Of a stretch of DNA of 13,120 nt, positions 1 through 7,992 are shown in pieces (position 1 is the first letter of the stretch; each line of letters starts with the position of its first letter). The notes beneath the pieces were generated by a model. The model was not told where the DNA came from. It did no database searches and worked only from the letters and a program-made list of their open reading frames with translations. A program made the translations under genes and the position numbers. The stretch is from JAITWN01 sp964546765 (lineage in GTDB: Bacteria > Pseudomonadota > Gammaproteobacteria > SZUA-140): contig CAZJKV010000052.1 in the NCBI GenBank assembly GCA_964546765.1, forward strand, positions 1 through 13,120. Reading direction: 5' to 3'.

Positions 1-1794
1 CGAGCGGATCAAGTCGTCGGGATCGACGACGTTGCCCTTGGACTTCGACATCTTGGCGCCGTCCTTCAGCACCATGCCCTGTGTCAGCAGATGCGCGAAC
101 GGCTCGTCGCAATGCACCAGGCCGGCATCGCGCATCAGCTTGTGATAGAAACGCGCGTAGAGCAGGTGCAGGATTGCGTGCTCGATGCCGCCGATGTACT
201 GGTCGACCGGCAGCCAGTAGGCGGCGCGCGCGTCGAGCATCGCAGCCCCGTTGTCCGGGCAGGCGTAGCGCGCGTAATACCACGACGATTCCATGAAGGT
301 GTCGAAGGTATCGGTCTCGCGCTCAGCCTCGCCGCCGCATTCCGGGCAGGCGACGCGCCGGAACTCCGGCATCCGTTTCAGCGGCGACCCGGCATCGTCG
401 AGCGCGACCTGTTCGGGCAGCACGACCGGCAGGTCCGCGTCCGGCACCGGCACCGCGCCGCACGAAGCGCAGTTGATGATCGGTATCGGCGCGCCCCAGT
501 ACCGCTGGCGCGAGACGCCCCAGTCGCGCAGTCGGTACTTGACCGTGCGGCGGCCCCTGCCGATGCCGGCGAGACGCTCCGCGATCGCGTCGAAGGCCTG
601 CGCGGACGTCAGCCCGGTGAAATCACCGGAATCGACCAGAACGCCGGATTCGGTGAAGGCGCCGCTGTCGAGATCGATGGCGGCGCCATCAGCCGGTGCG
701 ATGACCAGCCTGACGGGAAGGCCGTGGCCGCGCGCGAACTCCCAGTCGCGCTGATCGTGGGCCGGCACCGCCATCACCGCCCCGCTGCCGTATCCCATCA
801 GCACGAAGTTCGCGATCCACACCGGCACCCTGGCGCCGGTCAATGGATGCACAGCCATGAGGCCTGTCGCAATGCCGCGCTTCTCCATCGTCTCGATGTT
901 CTCTTCGGCGGTGCCGGTGCGCTGGCACTCCTCGATGAACGCGGCGACCTCGGGACGAGTCGTCGCAACCTCGCGCGCCAGCGGATGCTCCGCCGCGACC
1001 GCGACATAAGTCACGCCGAACAGGGTATCCGGCCGCGTGGTATAGACGCCGAGCGTCCCGTCGCGACCTGCAATGCTGAATTCGAGTTCGACGCCCTCGG
1101 AGCGGCCGATCCAGTTGCGCTGCATCGTGCGCACCTGGTCCGGCCAGCCGTCCAGGCGATCGAGTTCGGCGAGCAGTTCATCGGCATAGTCGGTGATCTT
1201 CAGGAACCACTGCGCGATCTCACGCCGTTCGACCGGCGTATCGCAGCGCCAGCAGCAGCCGTCGATGACCTGCTCGTTGGCGAGCACGGTCTGGTCGTTC
1301 GGGCACCAGTTGACCGGCGCGGTCTTTCTGTAAGCGAGGCCCTTGCGGAACAGGCGGGTGAACAGCCATTGCTCCCAGCGATAGTAATCCGGATCGCAGG
1401 TCGCGATCTCGCGCGACCAGTCATAGGCGAGGCCGAGACGCTTGAGCTGGCCGCGCATGTAATCGATGTTGTCGCGGGTCCAGCGCGCCGGCGGCACGCC
1501 ATTCTGGATCGCCGCGTTCTCGGCAGGCAGGCCGAATGCGTCCCAGCCCATCGGCTGCAGCACGTTCTTGCCGCGCATGCGCTGGTAGCGCGCGATGACG
1601 TCGCCTATGGTGTAGTTGCGCACATGCCCCATGTGAAGGCGGCCGCTTGGATACGGAAACATCGAGAGGCAGTAGAACTTCTCCCGCGCGGGGTCTTCCT
1701 CGGCCCGGAAGGCGCAGTCCGCCTCCCAGGACAGCTGCACCTGTCGTTCGAACCCGGCCGGGTCGTAATCGCCGAGCGACATTTCTTTATTCAT
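1..1794 (-). CDS. leuS: Leucyl-tRNA synthetase, 3' end cut off by the window edge
   Basis: Class I aminoacyl-tRNA synthetase that charges tRNA-Leu with leucine in the cytoplasm and edits misacylated products. The 598 visible codons stay open to base 1. Visible in order: the HIGH-type motif HMGH at residues 54-57, the stretch NWCPNDQTVLANEQVIDG followed by a Cys cluster, the editing (CP1) domain with TTRPDTLFG near residue 250 and an AVPAHDQRD stretch whose Asp lies near 345, a CxxC...CxxC zinc site before ETDTFDTFMESSWYY, and KMSKS at 581-585. The C-terminal anticodon-binding part lies outside the window. ATG at 1794 is taken as start; a second ATG four codons on (1782) is equally possible and neither has a clear ribosome binding site. 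Divergent from ybeL, as in related genomes. Oddity: QGMVL runs almost directly into KMSKS, so the leucine-specific insertion seen in the E. coli enzyme is missing. Confidence 0.98.
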   Translation of the reverse strand, partial: MNKEMSLGDYDPAGFERQVQLSWEADCAFRAEEDPAREKFYCLSMFPYPSGRLHMGHVRNYTIGDVIARYQRMRGKNVLQPMGWDAFGLPAENAAIQNGVPPARWTRDNIDYMRGQLKRLGLAYDWSREIATCDPDYYRWEQWLFTRLFRKGLAYRKTAPVNWCPNDQTVLANEQVIDGCCWRCDTPVERREIAQWFLKITDYADELLAELDRLDGWPDQVRTMQRNWIGRSEGVELEFSIAGRDGTLGVYTTRPDTLFGVTYVAVAAEHPLAREVATTRPEVAAFIEECQRTGTAEENIETMEKRGIATGLMAVHPLTGARVPVWIANFVLMGYGSGAVMAVPAHDQRDWEFARGHGLPVRLVIAPADGAAIDLDSGAFTESGVLVDSGDFTGLTSAQAFDAIAERLAGIGRGRRTVKYRLRDWGVSRQRYWGAPIPIINCASCGAVPVPDADLPVVLPEQVALDDAGSPLKRMPEFRRVACPECGGEAERETDTFDTFMESSWYYARYACPDNGAAMLDARAAYWLPVDQYIGGIEHAILHLLYARFYHKLMRDAGLVHCDEPFAHLLTQGMVLKDGAKMSKSKGNVVDPDDLIRS

Positions 1795-1906
1795 AGGTAA
1801 CAATAGCTTGGATGAAAGGATCAGAAGGCCAGAAAGATGCTAGCATATCCCAGGACAGCGGTAATGGACACCGGGATGCGCCCGGCACAAGGGAGAGACG
1901 GCAGGC

Positions 1907-2431
1907 ATGAGCGATGATAACAGGCATGACAACCGGCTGATCGAAGCCTACAACCGGATGCTCGCGCAGATCCGGCACTCCGGCGAGCAGGCCGAGAAGG
2001 AGCTTCGTCCGGCGCTGGCCCACCTGGTCGAGGCCGCCAAGGAAAAGGCCGTCGAACTCGGTGAACTGACCCGGGACGAGGCAGAGAAGGTCGGGACCTG
2101 GCTGAAGCGCGACATCGAGGATGCCGCCGAATACCTTGCCGGCGACGAGGCCCGGGACCTCGTCGACTGGTTCAAGTTCGACATCCAGCTCATTGAGGAC
2201 AGGCTGCTCGAGATGTTCACCCGCGTCGCCGACAAGACGCGCCTCGAACTGATCCGGCTGCAACAGGCGGCCGATCGCAGCTCTGAATACCATACCGGCG
2301 AGATCACAGGCATCGGCGCGCTCGAATGCGTCGGCTGCGGCAAACGCCTGCACTTCCACGCCACCGGACACATCCCGCCCTGTCCCGAATGCCACGGCAC
2401 GCGCTTCATTCGGGCGGGCACACCTGACTAG
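1907..2431 (+). CDS. ybeL: YbeL-family (DUF1451) zinc-ribbon protein
   Basis: 174-residue cytoplasmic protein of unknown biochemical role. The first 125 or so residues are charged and look helical, probably coiled coil; the segment GELTRDEAEK matches the E. coli YbeL pattern. A C-terminal zinc ribbon follows, with Cys at 141, 144, 159 and 162 (CVGC...CPEC), preceded by the family motif YHTGEITGIG. E. coli YbeL is about 160 residues, so the length fits. The ATG start is supported by GGGAGAG at 1891-1897, nine bases upstream. The gene is divergent from leuS, its usual neighbour, and convergent with lnt: its TAG and the lnt TAG overlap in one CTAG at 2428-2431, leaving no room for a terminator between them. 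Family assignment rests on recalled similarity to YbeL; the function is not known. Confidence 0.93.
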   Translation: MSDDNRHDNRLIEAYNRMLAQIRHSGEQAEKELRPALAHLVEAAKEKAVELGELTRDEAEKVGTWLKRDIEDAAEYLAGDEARDLVDWFKFDIQLIEDRLLEMFTRVADKTRLELIRLQQAADRSSEYHTGEITGIGALECVGCGKRLHFHATGHIPPCPECHGTRFIRAGTPD

Positions 2432-4017
2432 ACGCCGCTGTCACGCTCGCGGAACAACAGCAGGGCCGCGCAGAGCATCAGGAGCGCGAGGCCGATCGCC
2501 GACCAGTTCCCGGTCATGACATACAGCGTGGACCCGGTCCTGGGTTCGACGGTATCGGTCAATACCGTCAGTTCGAACTGCGGGGCCTCGGACAACAGTT
2601 CGCCGCGCGGACCGATGAACGCCGAGATCCCGGTATTGGTGCCGCGCGCGAGGTAGCGGCCGGTCTCTGCCGCGCGCATGCGGGCGATCTGCAGGTGCTG
2701 GTGCGGCGCGATCGAATCACCGAACCAGGCATCGTTGCTGACGTTCAGCAGCAGCGTCGCTTCGGGCAATGATCGGATGATCTCTTCGCCGAAGGCGTCC
2801 TCGTAACAGATCGACAGTGCGATGCGCTGTCCCGCGATCTCCAGCGGCGCCTGGCGCGGATCGCCGGCAGAGAAATCCGACATCGGGATATCGAAGAAGG
2901 CGACGAAATCGCCGAACAGCGACTTGAAAGGCAGGAATTCGGTGAACGGCACCAGGTGATGCTTGTGGTAAAGCCCCTGCGTTTCGGCGGCGAGCGTGAT
3001 CATGCTGTTGTAATACCGTTCCGATACGATATCCATGTAGACGACGCCGACCAGCATCTCGACACTGTTGGCGCGCGCCTCATCCGCGAGCGCGTCCAGA
3101 AACGGGCGTGCCCGGTACTCGAACATCGGGACCGCCGTTTCGGGCCATACGACCAGGTCGCTGTCCCAGTGCGCGCGCGTCAGGTCGGCATAGATCTCGA
3201 GCGTGACGTCGCGCATGCCGGGGTGCCACTTGAGGTCCTGCGGGACATTCCCCTGAACCAGACTCACTGTCAGCGGGTCACCCGCCGGTCGCGTCCAGTC
3301 GACCGGCGCCAGCACGGCGCCCGACAGCCACAACAGGATCAGCGCCGCGAGACAGCCACCACGCAACCGGTCCCGCCCGTCCGCCGTCACGACGACCACC
3401 ACCAGCGCCGCGCTCAGCGCGACGCCGAGCGAGATTCCGTAGACCCCGAGGATCGGCGCGAAACCGGCCAGCGGGGCGTCGATCTGGCTATAGCCAAGAT
3501 TGAGCCACGGAAAGCCGGTCATGAACCAGCCGCGTACCCATTCAAGCAGGGTCCAGGCGGCGGGGTATAACAGCAGCAGTGGTAGAAAAATGGGGTCAGA
3601 GACCTTTTTCCGCTGGTTACCCTCGGATACCCCGCACCTGTTCCTGGAAAAAGGTCTCTGACCCCATTTTTTACCCCATTTTTCCAGGCGCACCGCGACA
3701 TAGCCGGCAAGGGCCGGAAACATCGCCACGACGAGGATGAACAGTCCGGTCAGCGCGGCCGACAACGGTGCCGACATGCCGCCGAAGTCGTTCATGCTGA
3801 TATAGATCCAGTAGACGCCGAGGCCGAACATGCCGAGACCGAACAGCCACCCGCGCCACAAGGCGCGCACGGGCGTGACGCCACGCCACAGCGCAAACAG
3901 CGCGGCAAGGGCGACGACGGCGAGCGGATAGAGTTCGAACGGCGCGAAAGCCAGCGGCATCACCGCGCCCGAGACCAGGGCCGCGATATCCCCCCCCCGC
4001 GATCGGGACAGCCGCAC
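2428..4017 (-). CDS. lnt: Apolipoprotein N-acyltransferase with an in-frame palindromic insert
   Basis: Inner-membrane enzyme that adds the third acyl chain to the N-terminal Cys of lipoproteins, the last step of lipoprotein maturation, using phospholipid as donor. Several hydrophobic segments occupy roughly residues 10-235; a periplasmic nitrilase domain follows, then one C-terminal membrane helix near 505-522. The catalytic triad is visible: Glu293 (WPETAVP), Lys352 (YHKHHLVPF) and Cys404 (SICYED), matching E. coli Glu267, Lys335 and Cys387. The protein is 529 residues against 512 in E. coli. Residues 116-144 are extra, encoded by the inverted repeat at 3586-3671; they are Lys/Arg-rich and lie between two membrane helices, presumably on the cytoplasmic side. 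Start is GTG at 4017, 14 bases after the corC stop, with a weak G-rich binding site. A run of nine G falls in codons 7-10. Last gene of the miaB operon. Confidence 0.97.
   Translation of the reverse strand: MRLSRSRGGDIAALVSGAVMPLAFAPFELYPLAVVALAALFALWRGVTPVRALWRGWLFGLGMFGLGVYWIYISMNDFGGMSAPLSAALTGLFILVVAMFPALAGYVAVRLEKWGKKWGQRPFSRNRCGVSEGNQRKKVSDPIFLPLLLLYPAAWTLLEWVRGWFMTGFPWLNLGYSQIDAPLAGFAPILGVYGISLGVALSAALVVVVVTADGRDRLRGGCLAALILLWLSGAVLAPVDWTRPAGDPLTVSLVQGNVPQDLKWHPGMRDVTLEIYADLTRAHWDSDLVVWPETAVPMFEYRARPFLDALADEARANSVEMLVGVVYMDIVSERYYNSMITLAAETQGLYHKHHLVPFTEFLPFKSLFGDFVAFFDIPMSDFSAGDPRQAPLEIAGQRIALSICYEDAFGEEIIRSLPEATLLLNVSNDAWFGDSIAPHQHLQIARMRAAETGRYLARGTNTGISAFIGPRGELLSEAPQFELTVLTDTVEPRTGSTLYVMTGNWSAIGLALLMLCAALLLFRERDSGV
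3586..3671. repeat. Perfect 26-bp inverted repeat inside lnt (REP/MITE-like)
   Basis: Arms at 3586-3611 and 3646-3671 are perfect reverse complements (26 of 26), separated by 34 bases. Each arm holds the core TGGGGTCAGAGACC flanked by A5 on one side and T5CC on the other; the core itself has a small GGTC-AGA-GACC dyad. A third partial copy, ACCCCATTTTT, follows immediately at 3673-3683 in direct orientation to 3661-3671, giving the protein repeat KWGKKWG. Bases 3586-3672 make 87 nt, 29 codons, and the lnt frame stays open. Similar TGGGGTCAGAG palindromes are, as I recall, common repeats in some gammaproteobacteria and often sit near REP-associated transposase genes, but no transposase is in this window. 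The lnt mRNA would carry a 26-bp stem here. Confidence 0.9.
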
Positions 4018-4031
4018 CGGGATCCCGCCCG

Positions 4032-4928
4032 CTATCGGGGCGGCTGCGCGGCCGACAGCGAACCGTCGGCATCCGCGGGCGTATCGTCGGTCACGGCCAG
4101 TTGCAGCAGGTGGATGCGCCGGCTGTCGGCGTGCAGCACCTTGAAGCGGAAACGCCCGATACTGTGCATCTCGCCGCGCTTCGGCAGGCGGCCGAACTCG
4201 CGCATCAGGAGGCCGCCGATGGTGTCGAATTCCTCGTCGCTGAAGTCCGAGCCGAAATACTCGTTGAATTCCTCAATCGGTGTCAGCGCCTTCACCGTGT
4301 ACAGCCGGTCGCCGTGTTTCATCACATAGATCTGGTCGTCGATGTCATGTTCGTCGACGATCTCGCCGACGATCTGCTCGAGGACGTCCTCGATGGTGAC
4401 CAGGCCGTCGACGCCGCCGTATTCGTCGACGACGATCGCGATGTGGTTGCGGCTGGAGCGGAACTCGTTGAGCAACACATTGAGGCGCTTACTTTCCGGT
4501 ATGAATACCGCCGGCCTCAGGATATCCCGGACATTGAACTCGGAGACGCGGTCTTCCGCGAAGTACGGCAGCAGGTCCTTCGCCAGCAAGATGCCGAGCA
4601 CCTCGTCGCGGGTTTCTCCGGTTACAGGAAAGCGTGAATGCGCCGACTCGGTAATGATCGGCATGATGCGGTCCAGCGGCGCATCGCGCTCGACGACGAC
4701 CATTTGTGCGCGCGGGATCATGATGTCGCGCACGCGCATCTCGGAGACCTCGAGCACGCCTTCGATCATCGTCAGCGCGTCGGCGTCGAGCAGTCCGCGC
4801 GCCTGCGCGTCGCGAAGCGTCTCGACCAGTTCATCGAGGGTGCGTGGCGCCTTGCCCGAGAATGCCTTGCCGATCCGTTCCAGCCAGGTCCGGGAACCCC
4901 CGTCCGTATCTGACGCCTTGTCATTCAT
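4032..4928 (-). CDS. corC: CorC/YbeX-type CBS-domain protein
   Basis: 298-residue soluble protein of the CorC/HlyC family. Named for a role in Mg/Co efflux with CorA in Salmonella; E. coli YbeX has also been linked to ribosome metabolism. An acidic, helical N-terminus (residues 1-65) is followed by two CBS domains: MRVRDIMIPRAQM begins the first near 65, and FNVRDILRPAVFIPE the second near 135, ending in EYGGVDGLVTIEDVLEQIVGEI. A C-terminal CorC_HlyC domain covers about 205-285 (EEFDTIGGLLM, GRFRFKVLHAD). There is no membrane segment, unlike the longer CorB-type proteins. Length matches E. coli YbeX (292). ATG at 4928 lies 11 bases after the ybeY stop; the lnt start follows 14 bases after its own stop, so translation is likely coupled across the operon. 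Confidence 0.96.
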   Translation of the reverse strand: MNDKASDTDGGSRTWLERIGKAFSGKAPRTLDELVETLRDAQARGLLDADALTMIEGVLEVSEMRVRDIMIPRAQMVVVERDAPLDRIMPIITESAHSRFPVTGETRDEVLGILLAKDLLPYFAEDRVSEFNVRDILRPAVFIPESKRLNVLLNEFRSSRNHIAIVVDEYGGVDGLVTIEDVLEQIVGEIVDEHDIDDQIYVMKHGDRLYTVKALTPIEEFNEYFGSDFSDEEFDTIGGLLMREFGRLPKRGEMHSIGRFRFKVLHADSRRIHLLQLAVTDDTPADADGSLSAAQPPR

Positions 4929-4939
4929 GGCCGTTCATC

Positions 4940-5413
4940 TCAGGACTCCGCCTGTTCCCCGGCCCAGGGATCGGCGTAACCCAGCGTCCCGAGGATCCCG
5001 CGCTCCAGCGCCTCCATGAGCTCAGCGTCCTGTTCCTCTTCATGATCGTATCCGAGCAGATGCAGTACGCCATGGACCACGATGTGGGCCCAGTGCGCCT
5101 CGGGTGTCTTGCCCTGTTCCAGTGCCTCGCGCGCGACGACCGCTGCGCAGACGAGCACGTCGCCGAGCAATGGCGGCTCCAGCACCCCGGGGTGCTCGAA
5201 CGGAAACGACAGCACGTTGGTCGGACCCCGGCCATGACGATAGCGCTCGTTGAATTCGCGGCTCTCGGCCTCATCCACGATGCGCACGACGAGCTGCGCG
5301 GACTCACGGCGCCCGGCGAGCGCAGCCCGCACCCAGCCGGCGATCCGCTCGCGGTCCGGCAGACCGTCCTGCGCCCGTTCCGATGCATACTGGACCTCAA
5401 GTTCGAGATTCAC
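4940..5413 (-). CDS. ybeY: Endoribonuclease YbeY
   Basis: Single-strand-specific, zinc-dependent endoribonuclease needed for 16S rRNA 3'-end maturation and late 70S ribosome quality control. The 157-residue protein carries the family signature HGVLHLLGYDH with zinc ligands His114, His118 and His124, the same numbers as in the E. coli enzyme, and the upstream pattern TNVLSFPFE near 65-73 and LGDVLVC near 83-89. Start is GTG at 5413; the GTGA overlaps the phoH stop codon by four bases, a typical sign of translational coupling. Neighbouring genes phoH (upstream) and corC (downstream) form the same block in E. coli (ybeZ-ybeY-ybeX). Confidence 0.97.
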   Translation of the reverse strand: MNLELEVQYASERAQDGLPDRERIAGWVRAALAGRRESAQLVVRIVDEAESREFNERYRHGRGPTNVLSFPFEHPGVLEPPLLGDVLVCAAVVAREALEQGKTPEAHWAHIVVHGVLHLLGYDHEEEQDAELMEALERGILGTLGYADPWAGEQAES

Positions 5414-6462
5414 GGTTTGTCCCGCGCCTTCGCGGCCGTGGCGGCGCCCGATTCTGCCTGCTCGTAGGCGGCGACGATGCGCTGCACCAGCGGATGGCGG
5501 ACCACGTCGCCGGACTGGAAGAAGACGAAACTGATGCCGTCGACGTCCTTGAGGATCTCTACGACATGGCGCAGCCCCGAGGCCCGTTCGCGCGGCAGGT
5601 CCACCTGGGTCACGTCGCCGGTCACGACAACGGTAGAACCGAAACCGATGCGGGTCAGAAACATCTTCATCTGCTCGATGGTCGTGTTTTGCGCCTCGTC
5701 GAGGATGATGAAAGATTCGTTCAGGGTGCGGCCGCGCATGTAGGCGAGCGGCGCGACCTCAATGACGTTGCGATCGACCAGCTTGCCGACGCGTTCGAAA
5801 CCGAGCATTTCGTAGAGCGCGTCGTAAAGTGGACGCAGATAGGGATCGATCTTTTGCGCCAGATCGCCGGGGAGAAAACCGAGACGCTCTCCAGCCTCGA
5901 CCGCGGGACGCACAAGCAGGATACGGCGCACCTGTTCGCGCTCCAGCGCCTCGACCGCGCAGGCAACGGCCAGGTAGGTCTTGCCGGTGCCCGCTGGGCC
6001 GACACCGAAGTTGATGTCGCAGCGGTGGATGTTCTCGACGTAGCGGAGCTGATTGGCGCCGCGCGGCGTGATCCTCGAGCGGCTCGTGCTGACCCGGGCG
6101 TGGGCGGTCGCGGTGACGTCCTCGCCGGAGGCGGACGGATCCTCCGGCCCGGTCGACTGTAGCATCAGGTCGACGTGGGCCGGCGTCAACGGCGCCTCCG
6201 CGGTGTCGGCATAGAGCCGCGCCAGCAGATTCGTAGCCGTCTCCACCGCCGTCTTCGGGCCCTGGATGCGAAATACATGGCCGCGATTGCCCAGCGTGAC
6301 GCCAAGCCGCCGCTCGATCTCTTTCAGATGGCTATCGAACTGTCCGCACAGGCTGGCGAGGCGCTGGTTGTCAACCGGCTCCAGTCTCAGTTCCATGCTA
6401 TGGGGCGCCGCGGCTGTCTCGCCGTGGGCCGTGGATTTCAGGTCTGGGGCGCGCGGGGTCAT
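5410..6462 (-). CDS. ybeZ: PhoH-like ATPase YbeZ
   Basis: PhoH-family P-loop NTPase of 350 residues, thought to act with YbeY in RNA metabolism. An N-terminal region with a KH-like pattern (residues 24-100) precedes the ATPase core: Walker A GPAGTGKT at 155-162, the stretch RPAVEAGERLGFLPGDL near 185-201, Walker B FIILDEAQN at 251-259, and TGDVTQVDLP near 281-290. The ATG at 6462 directly abuts the miaB stop (TGAATG), which favours this start by coupling; an internal ATG at residue 23 (6396) would give a protein closer to the E. coli N-terminus and cannot be excluded. Residues 1-22 resemble nothing I recognise. It overlaps ybeY by four bases. Confidence 0.96.
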   Translation of the reverse strand: MTPRAPDLKSTAHGETAAAPHSMELRLEPVDNQRLASLCGQFDSHLKEIERRLGVTLGNRGHVFRIQGPKTAVETATNLLARLYADTAEAPLTPAHVDLMLQSTGPEDPSASGEDVTATAHARVSTSRSRITPRGANQLRYVENIHRCDINFGVGPAGTGKTYLAVACAVEALEREQVRRILLVRPAVEAGERLGFLPGDLAQKIDPYLRPLYDALYEMLGFERVGKLVDRNVIEVAPLAYMRGRTLNESFIILDEAQNTTIEQMKMFLTRIGFGSTVVVTGDVTQVDLPRERASGLRHVVEILKDVDGISFVFFQSGDVVRHPLVQRIVAAYEQAESGAATAAKARDKP

Positions 6463-7833
6463 TCAGGTCCAGTTCGCCGCCGCCGCTTCATCGCGCGCGA
6501 GACCGGGCGCTTCGAGCAGCGTCCCGCGCAGCGAATTCGGCATCGTGCCGGTAACCATGACGTCGACGAGGCGGCCGGTCAGTGCGACCGGCCCGCGGAA
6601 ATTCACGGGCTTGTTGTTGGAGGTACGACCCTTCAGCTCGTCGGCGGACTTGCGCGACCGGCCCTCTACCAGCACGCGCTGCCGGGTGCCGACCATGGCC
6701 AGATTGTGTTGCGCAGTCAGGTCCAGTATCCGCGCCTGAAGTCGCTGCAGACGCTCCTGCTTGACCGCGGTCGGCACATCGTCCGGGAACGCGGCCGCCG
6801 GCGTGCCGGGCCGGGGACTGTAGATGAAGCTGAAGGAATGATCGAAGCGCAGATCCTCGATCAGGGACATCGTCGCCTCGAATTCGGCGTCGGTCTCGCC
6901 GGGAAACCCGACGATGAAATCCGAGGATATGCTGACACCGGGACGCGCCGCGCGCAGACGGCGGACGATCGAGCGGTACTCCAGCACCGAGTGTCCGCGC
7001 TTCATCCGGGCGAGCACCCGGTCGGAGCCGCTCTGTACCGGTAGATGCACGTGATCGGCGAGTTGCGGCACCTCGGCATAGACCCGGATCAGGTTGTCCG
7101 AAAACTCGACCGGATGCGAGGTCGTGAAGCGGATGCGCTCGATACCGTCGATCGCCGCGACGTAGTAGATCAGCAGCGCGAGATCGGCCTCGACGCCATC
7201 CTCGGTTACGCCGCGATAGGCGTTGACGTTCTGCCCGAGCAGCGTCACCTCGCGGACACCGGCTGCGGCGAGCGCAGAGATCTCGTTCAGCACGTCCTCG
7301 AAGGGGCGACTGTTCTCCTCGCCGCGGGTGTAGGGCACGACGCAGAAGGTGCAGTATTTGCTGCAGCCCTCCATGATCGACACCCGGGCACAGGGGCCGT
7401 CGGCGCGCGGCGGCGGCAGGTGGTCGAACTTTTCGATCTCGGGAAAACTGACGTCGACGACCGGGTCGCCGGTGCCCAGATGGCGGTCGAGCATCCGGGG
7501 CAGGCGGTGCAGGGTCTGGGGTCCAAAGACGAGATCGACATGGGGCGCGCGCGCAAGAATCGCCGCGCCTTCCTGGCTCGCCACGCAGCCGCCGACGCCG
7601 ATGACGCGGTCCGGGCGCCGGTCTTTCCACTCACGCAGGCGGCCCAGGTCGGAAAACACCTTTTCCTGGGCCTTCTCCCTGATTGAGCAGGTGTTCAGCA
7701 GGTAGACATCGGCCTCTTCGGGGTTATGCGCAAGCTCGTATCCCCCGGAGTCACCCAGGGCATCCGCCATCCTGGCGGAGTCGTACTCATTCATCTGGCA
7801 GCCGAAGGTCTTGATATAAAGCTTGCGTCTCAT
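6463..7833 (-). CDS. miaB: tRNA-2-methylthio-N6-isopentenyladenosine synthase MiaB
   Basis: Radical SAM methylthiotransferase that converts i6A37 to ms2i6A37 in tRNAs reading UNN codons, using two 4Fe-4S clusters. The 456-residue protein shows the N-terminal MTTase domain with cluster cysteines Cys12, Cys49 and Cys83 (TFGCQMNEYDS, LNTCSIREKAQEKVF, GVGGCVASQEG). The radical SAM motif CSKYCTFC has Cys157, Cys161 and Cys164, the same numbers as in E. coli. A C-terminal TRAM domain runs from about 376 to 440 (RVLVEGRSRKS ... VMVTGTMPNSLRG). ATG at 7833 fits family starts; an AGGGAG lies just one base upstream, unusually close. First gene of the five-gene operon. The 159 bases between it and amt should hold the operon promoter, but I see no strong -35/-10 pair there. 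Confidence 0.98.
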   Translation of the reverse strand: MRRKLYIKTFGCQMNEYDSARMADALGDSGGYELAHNPEEADVYLLNTCSIREKAQEKVFSDLGRLREWKDRRPDRVIGVGGCVASQEGAAILARAPHVDLVFGPQTLHRLPRMLDRHLGTGDPVVDVSFPEIEKFDHLPPPRADGPCARVSIMEGCSKYCTFCVVPYTRGEENSRPFEDVLNEISALAAAGVREVTLLGQNVNAYRGVTEDGVEADLALLIYYVAAIDGIERIRFTTSHPVEFSDNLIRVYAEVPQLADHVHLPVQSGSDRVLARMKRGHSVLEYRSIVRRLRAARPGVSISSDFIVGFPGETDAEFEATMSLIEDLRFDHSFSFIYSPRPGTPAAAFPDDVPTAVKQERLQRLQARILDLTAQHNLAMVGTRQRVLVEGRSRKSADELKGRTSNNKPVNFRGPVALTGRLVDVMVTGTMPNSLRGTLLEAPGLARDEAAAANWT

Positions 7834-7953
7834 GCTCCCTGTAACACGAGTGACCGGAGGCTCAAAGCTACTACGTTATCCCCGACATTTCCACTCCCGG
7901 CCGCCTCGTCCGGGATCAGAGGCGATCTGTTTTCTCACCCGGCGATCCGGACT

Positions 7954-7980
7954 GGGGCAGGGCGGGATCCGTCCTGCCCC
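7954..7980 (-). terminator. Hairpin just downstream of amt, possible terminator
   Basis: Twelve bases past the amt stop, GGGGCAGG at 7954-7961 pairs with CCTGCCCC at 7973-7980; C7963 with G7971 can extend the stem, leaving a loop around GGATCC. Eight pairs are perfect and GC-rich. Neither strand shows a T-run after the hairpin, so it does not meet the usual picture of an intrinsic terminator; it could stabilise the amt mRNA 3' end or work with Rho. Confidence 0.35.
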
Positions 7981-7992
7981 GATCCCGTCAAG

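Noticed and set aside
91..1800. 569-codon open frame on the plus strand opposite leuS
   Set aside because: It lies entirely antisense to the clear leucyl-tRNA synthetase, its product is low-complexity Arg/Ala/His-rich and resembles no family; long antisense frames are expected in GC-rich coding DNA.
1837..1846. Palindrome ATGCTAGCAT between leuS and ybeL, with TAGCAT and TATGCT as possible -10 elements for both directions
   Set aside because: A ten-base palindrome is expected several times by chance in 13 kb, both hexamers match TATAAT at only four positions and no good -35 is placed correctly.
3519..3710. 63-codon minus-strand frame across the inverted repeat, in a different frame from lnt
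   Set aside because: The lnt frame continues through the repeat with recognisable Lnt sequence on both sides and intact catalytic residues; the alternative frame encodes nothing recognisable.
7834..7992. Possible heat-shock promoter for the miaB operon, looked for because ybeZYX-lnt is heat-induced in E. coli
   Set aside because: No CTTGAA/CCCCAT-like pair with correct spacing was found; GATAAC near 7880 matches -10 only partly and has no -35.
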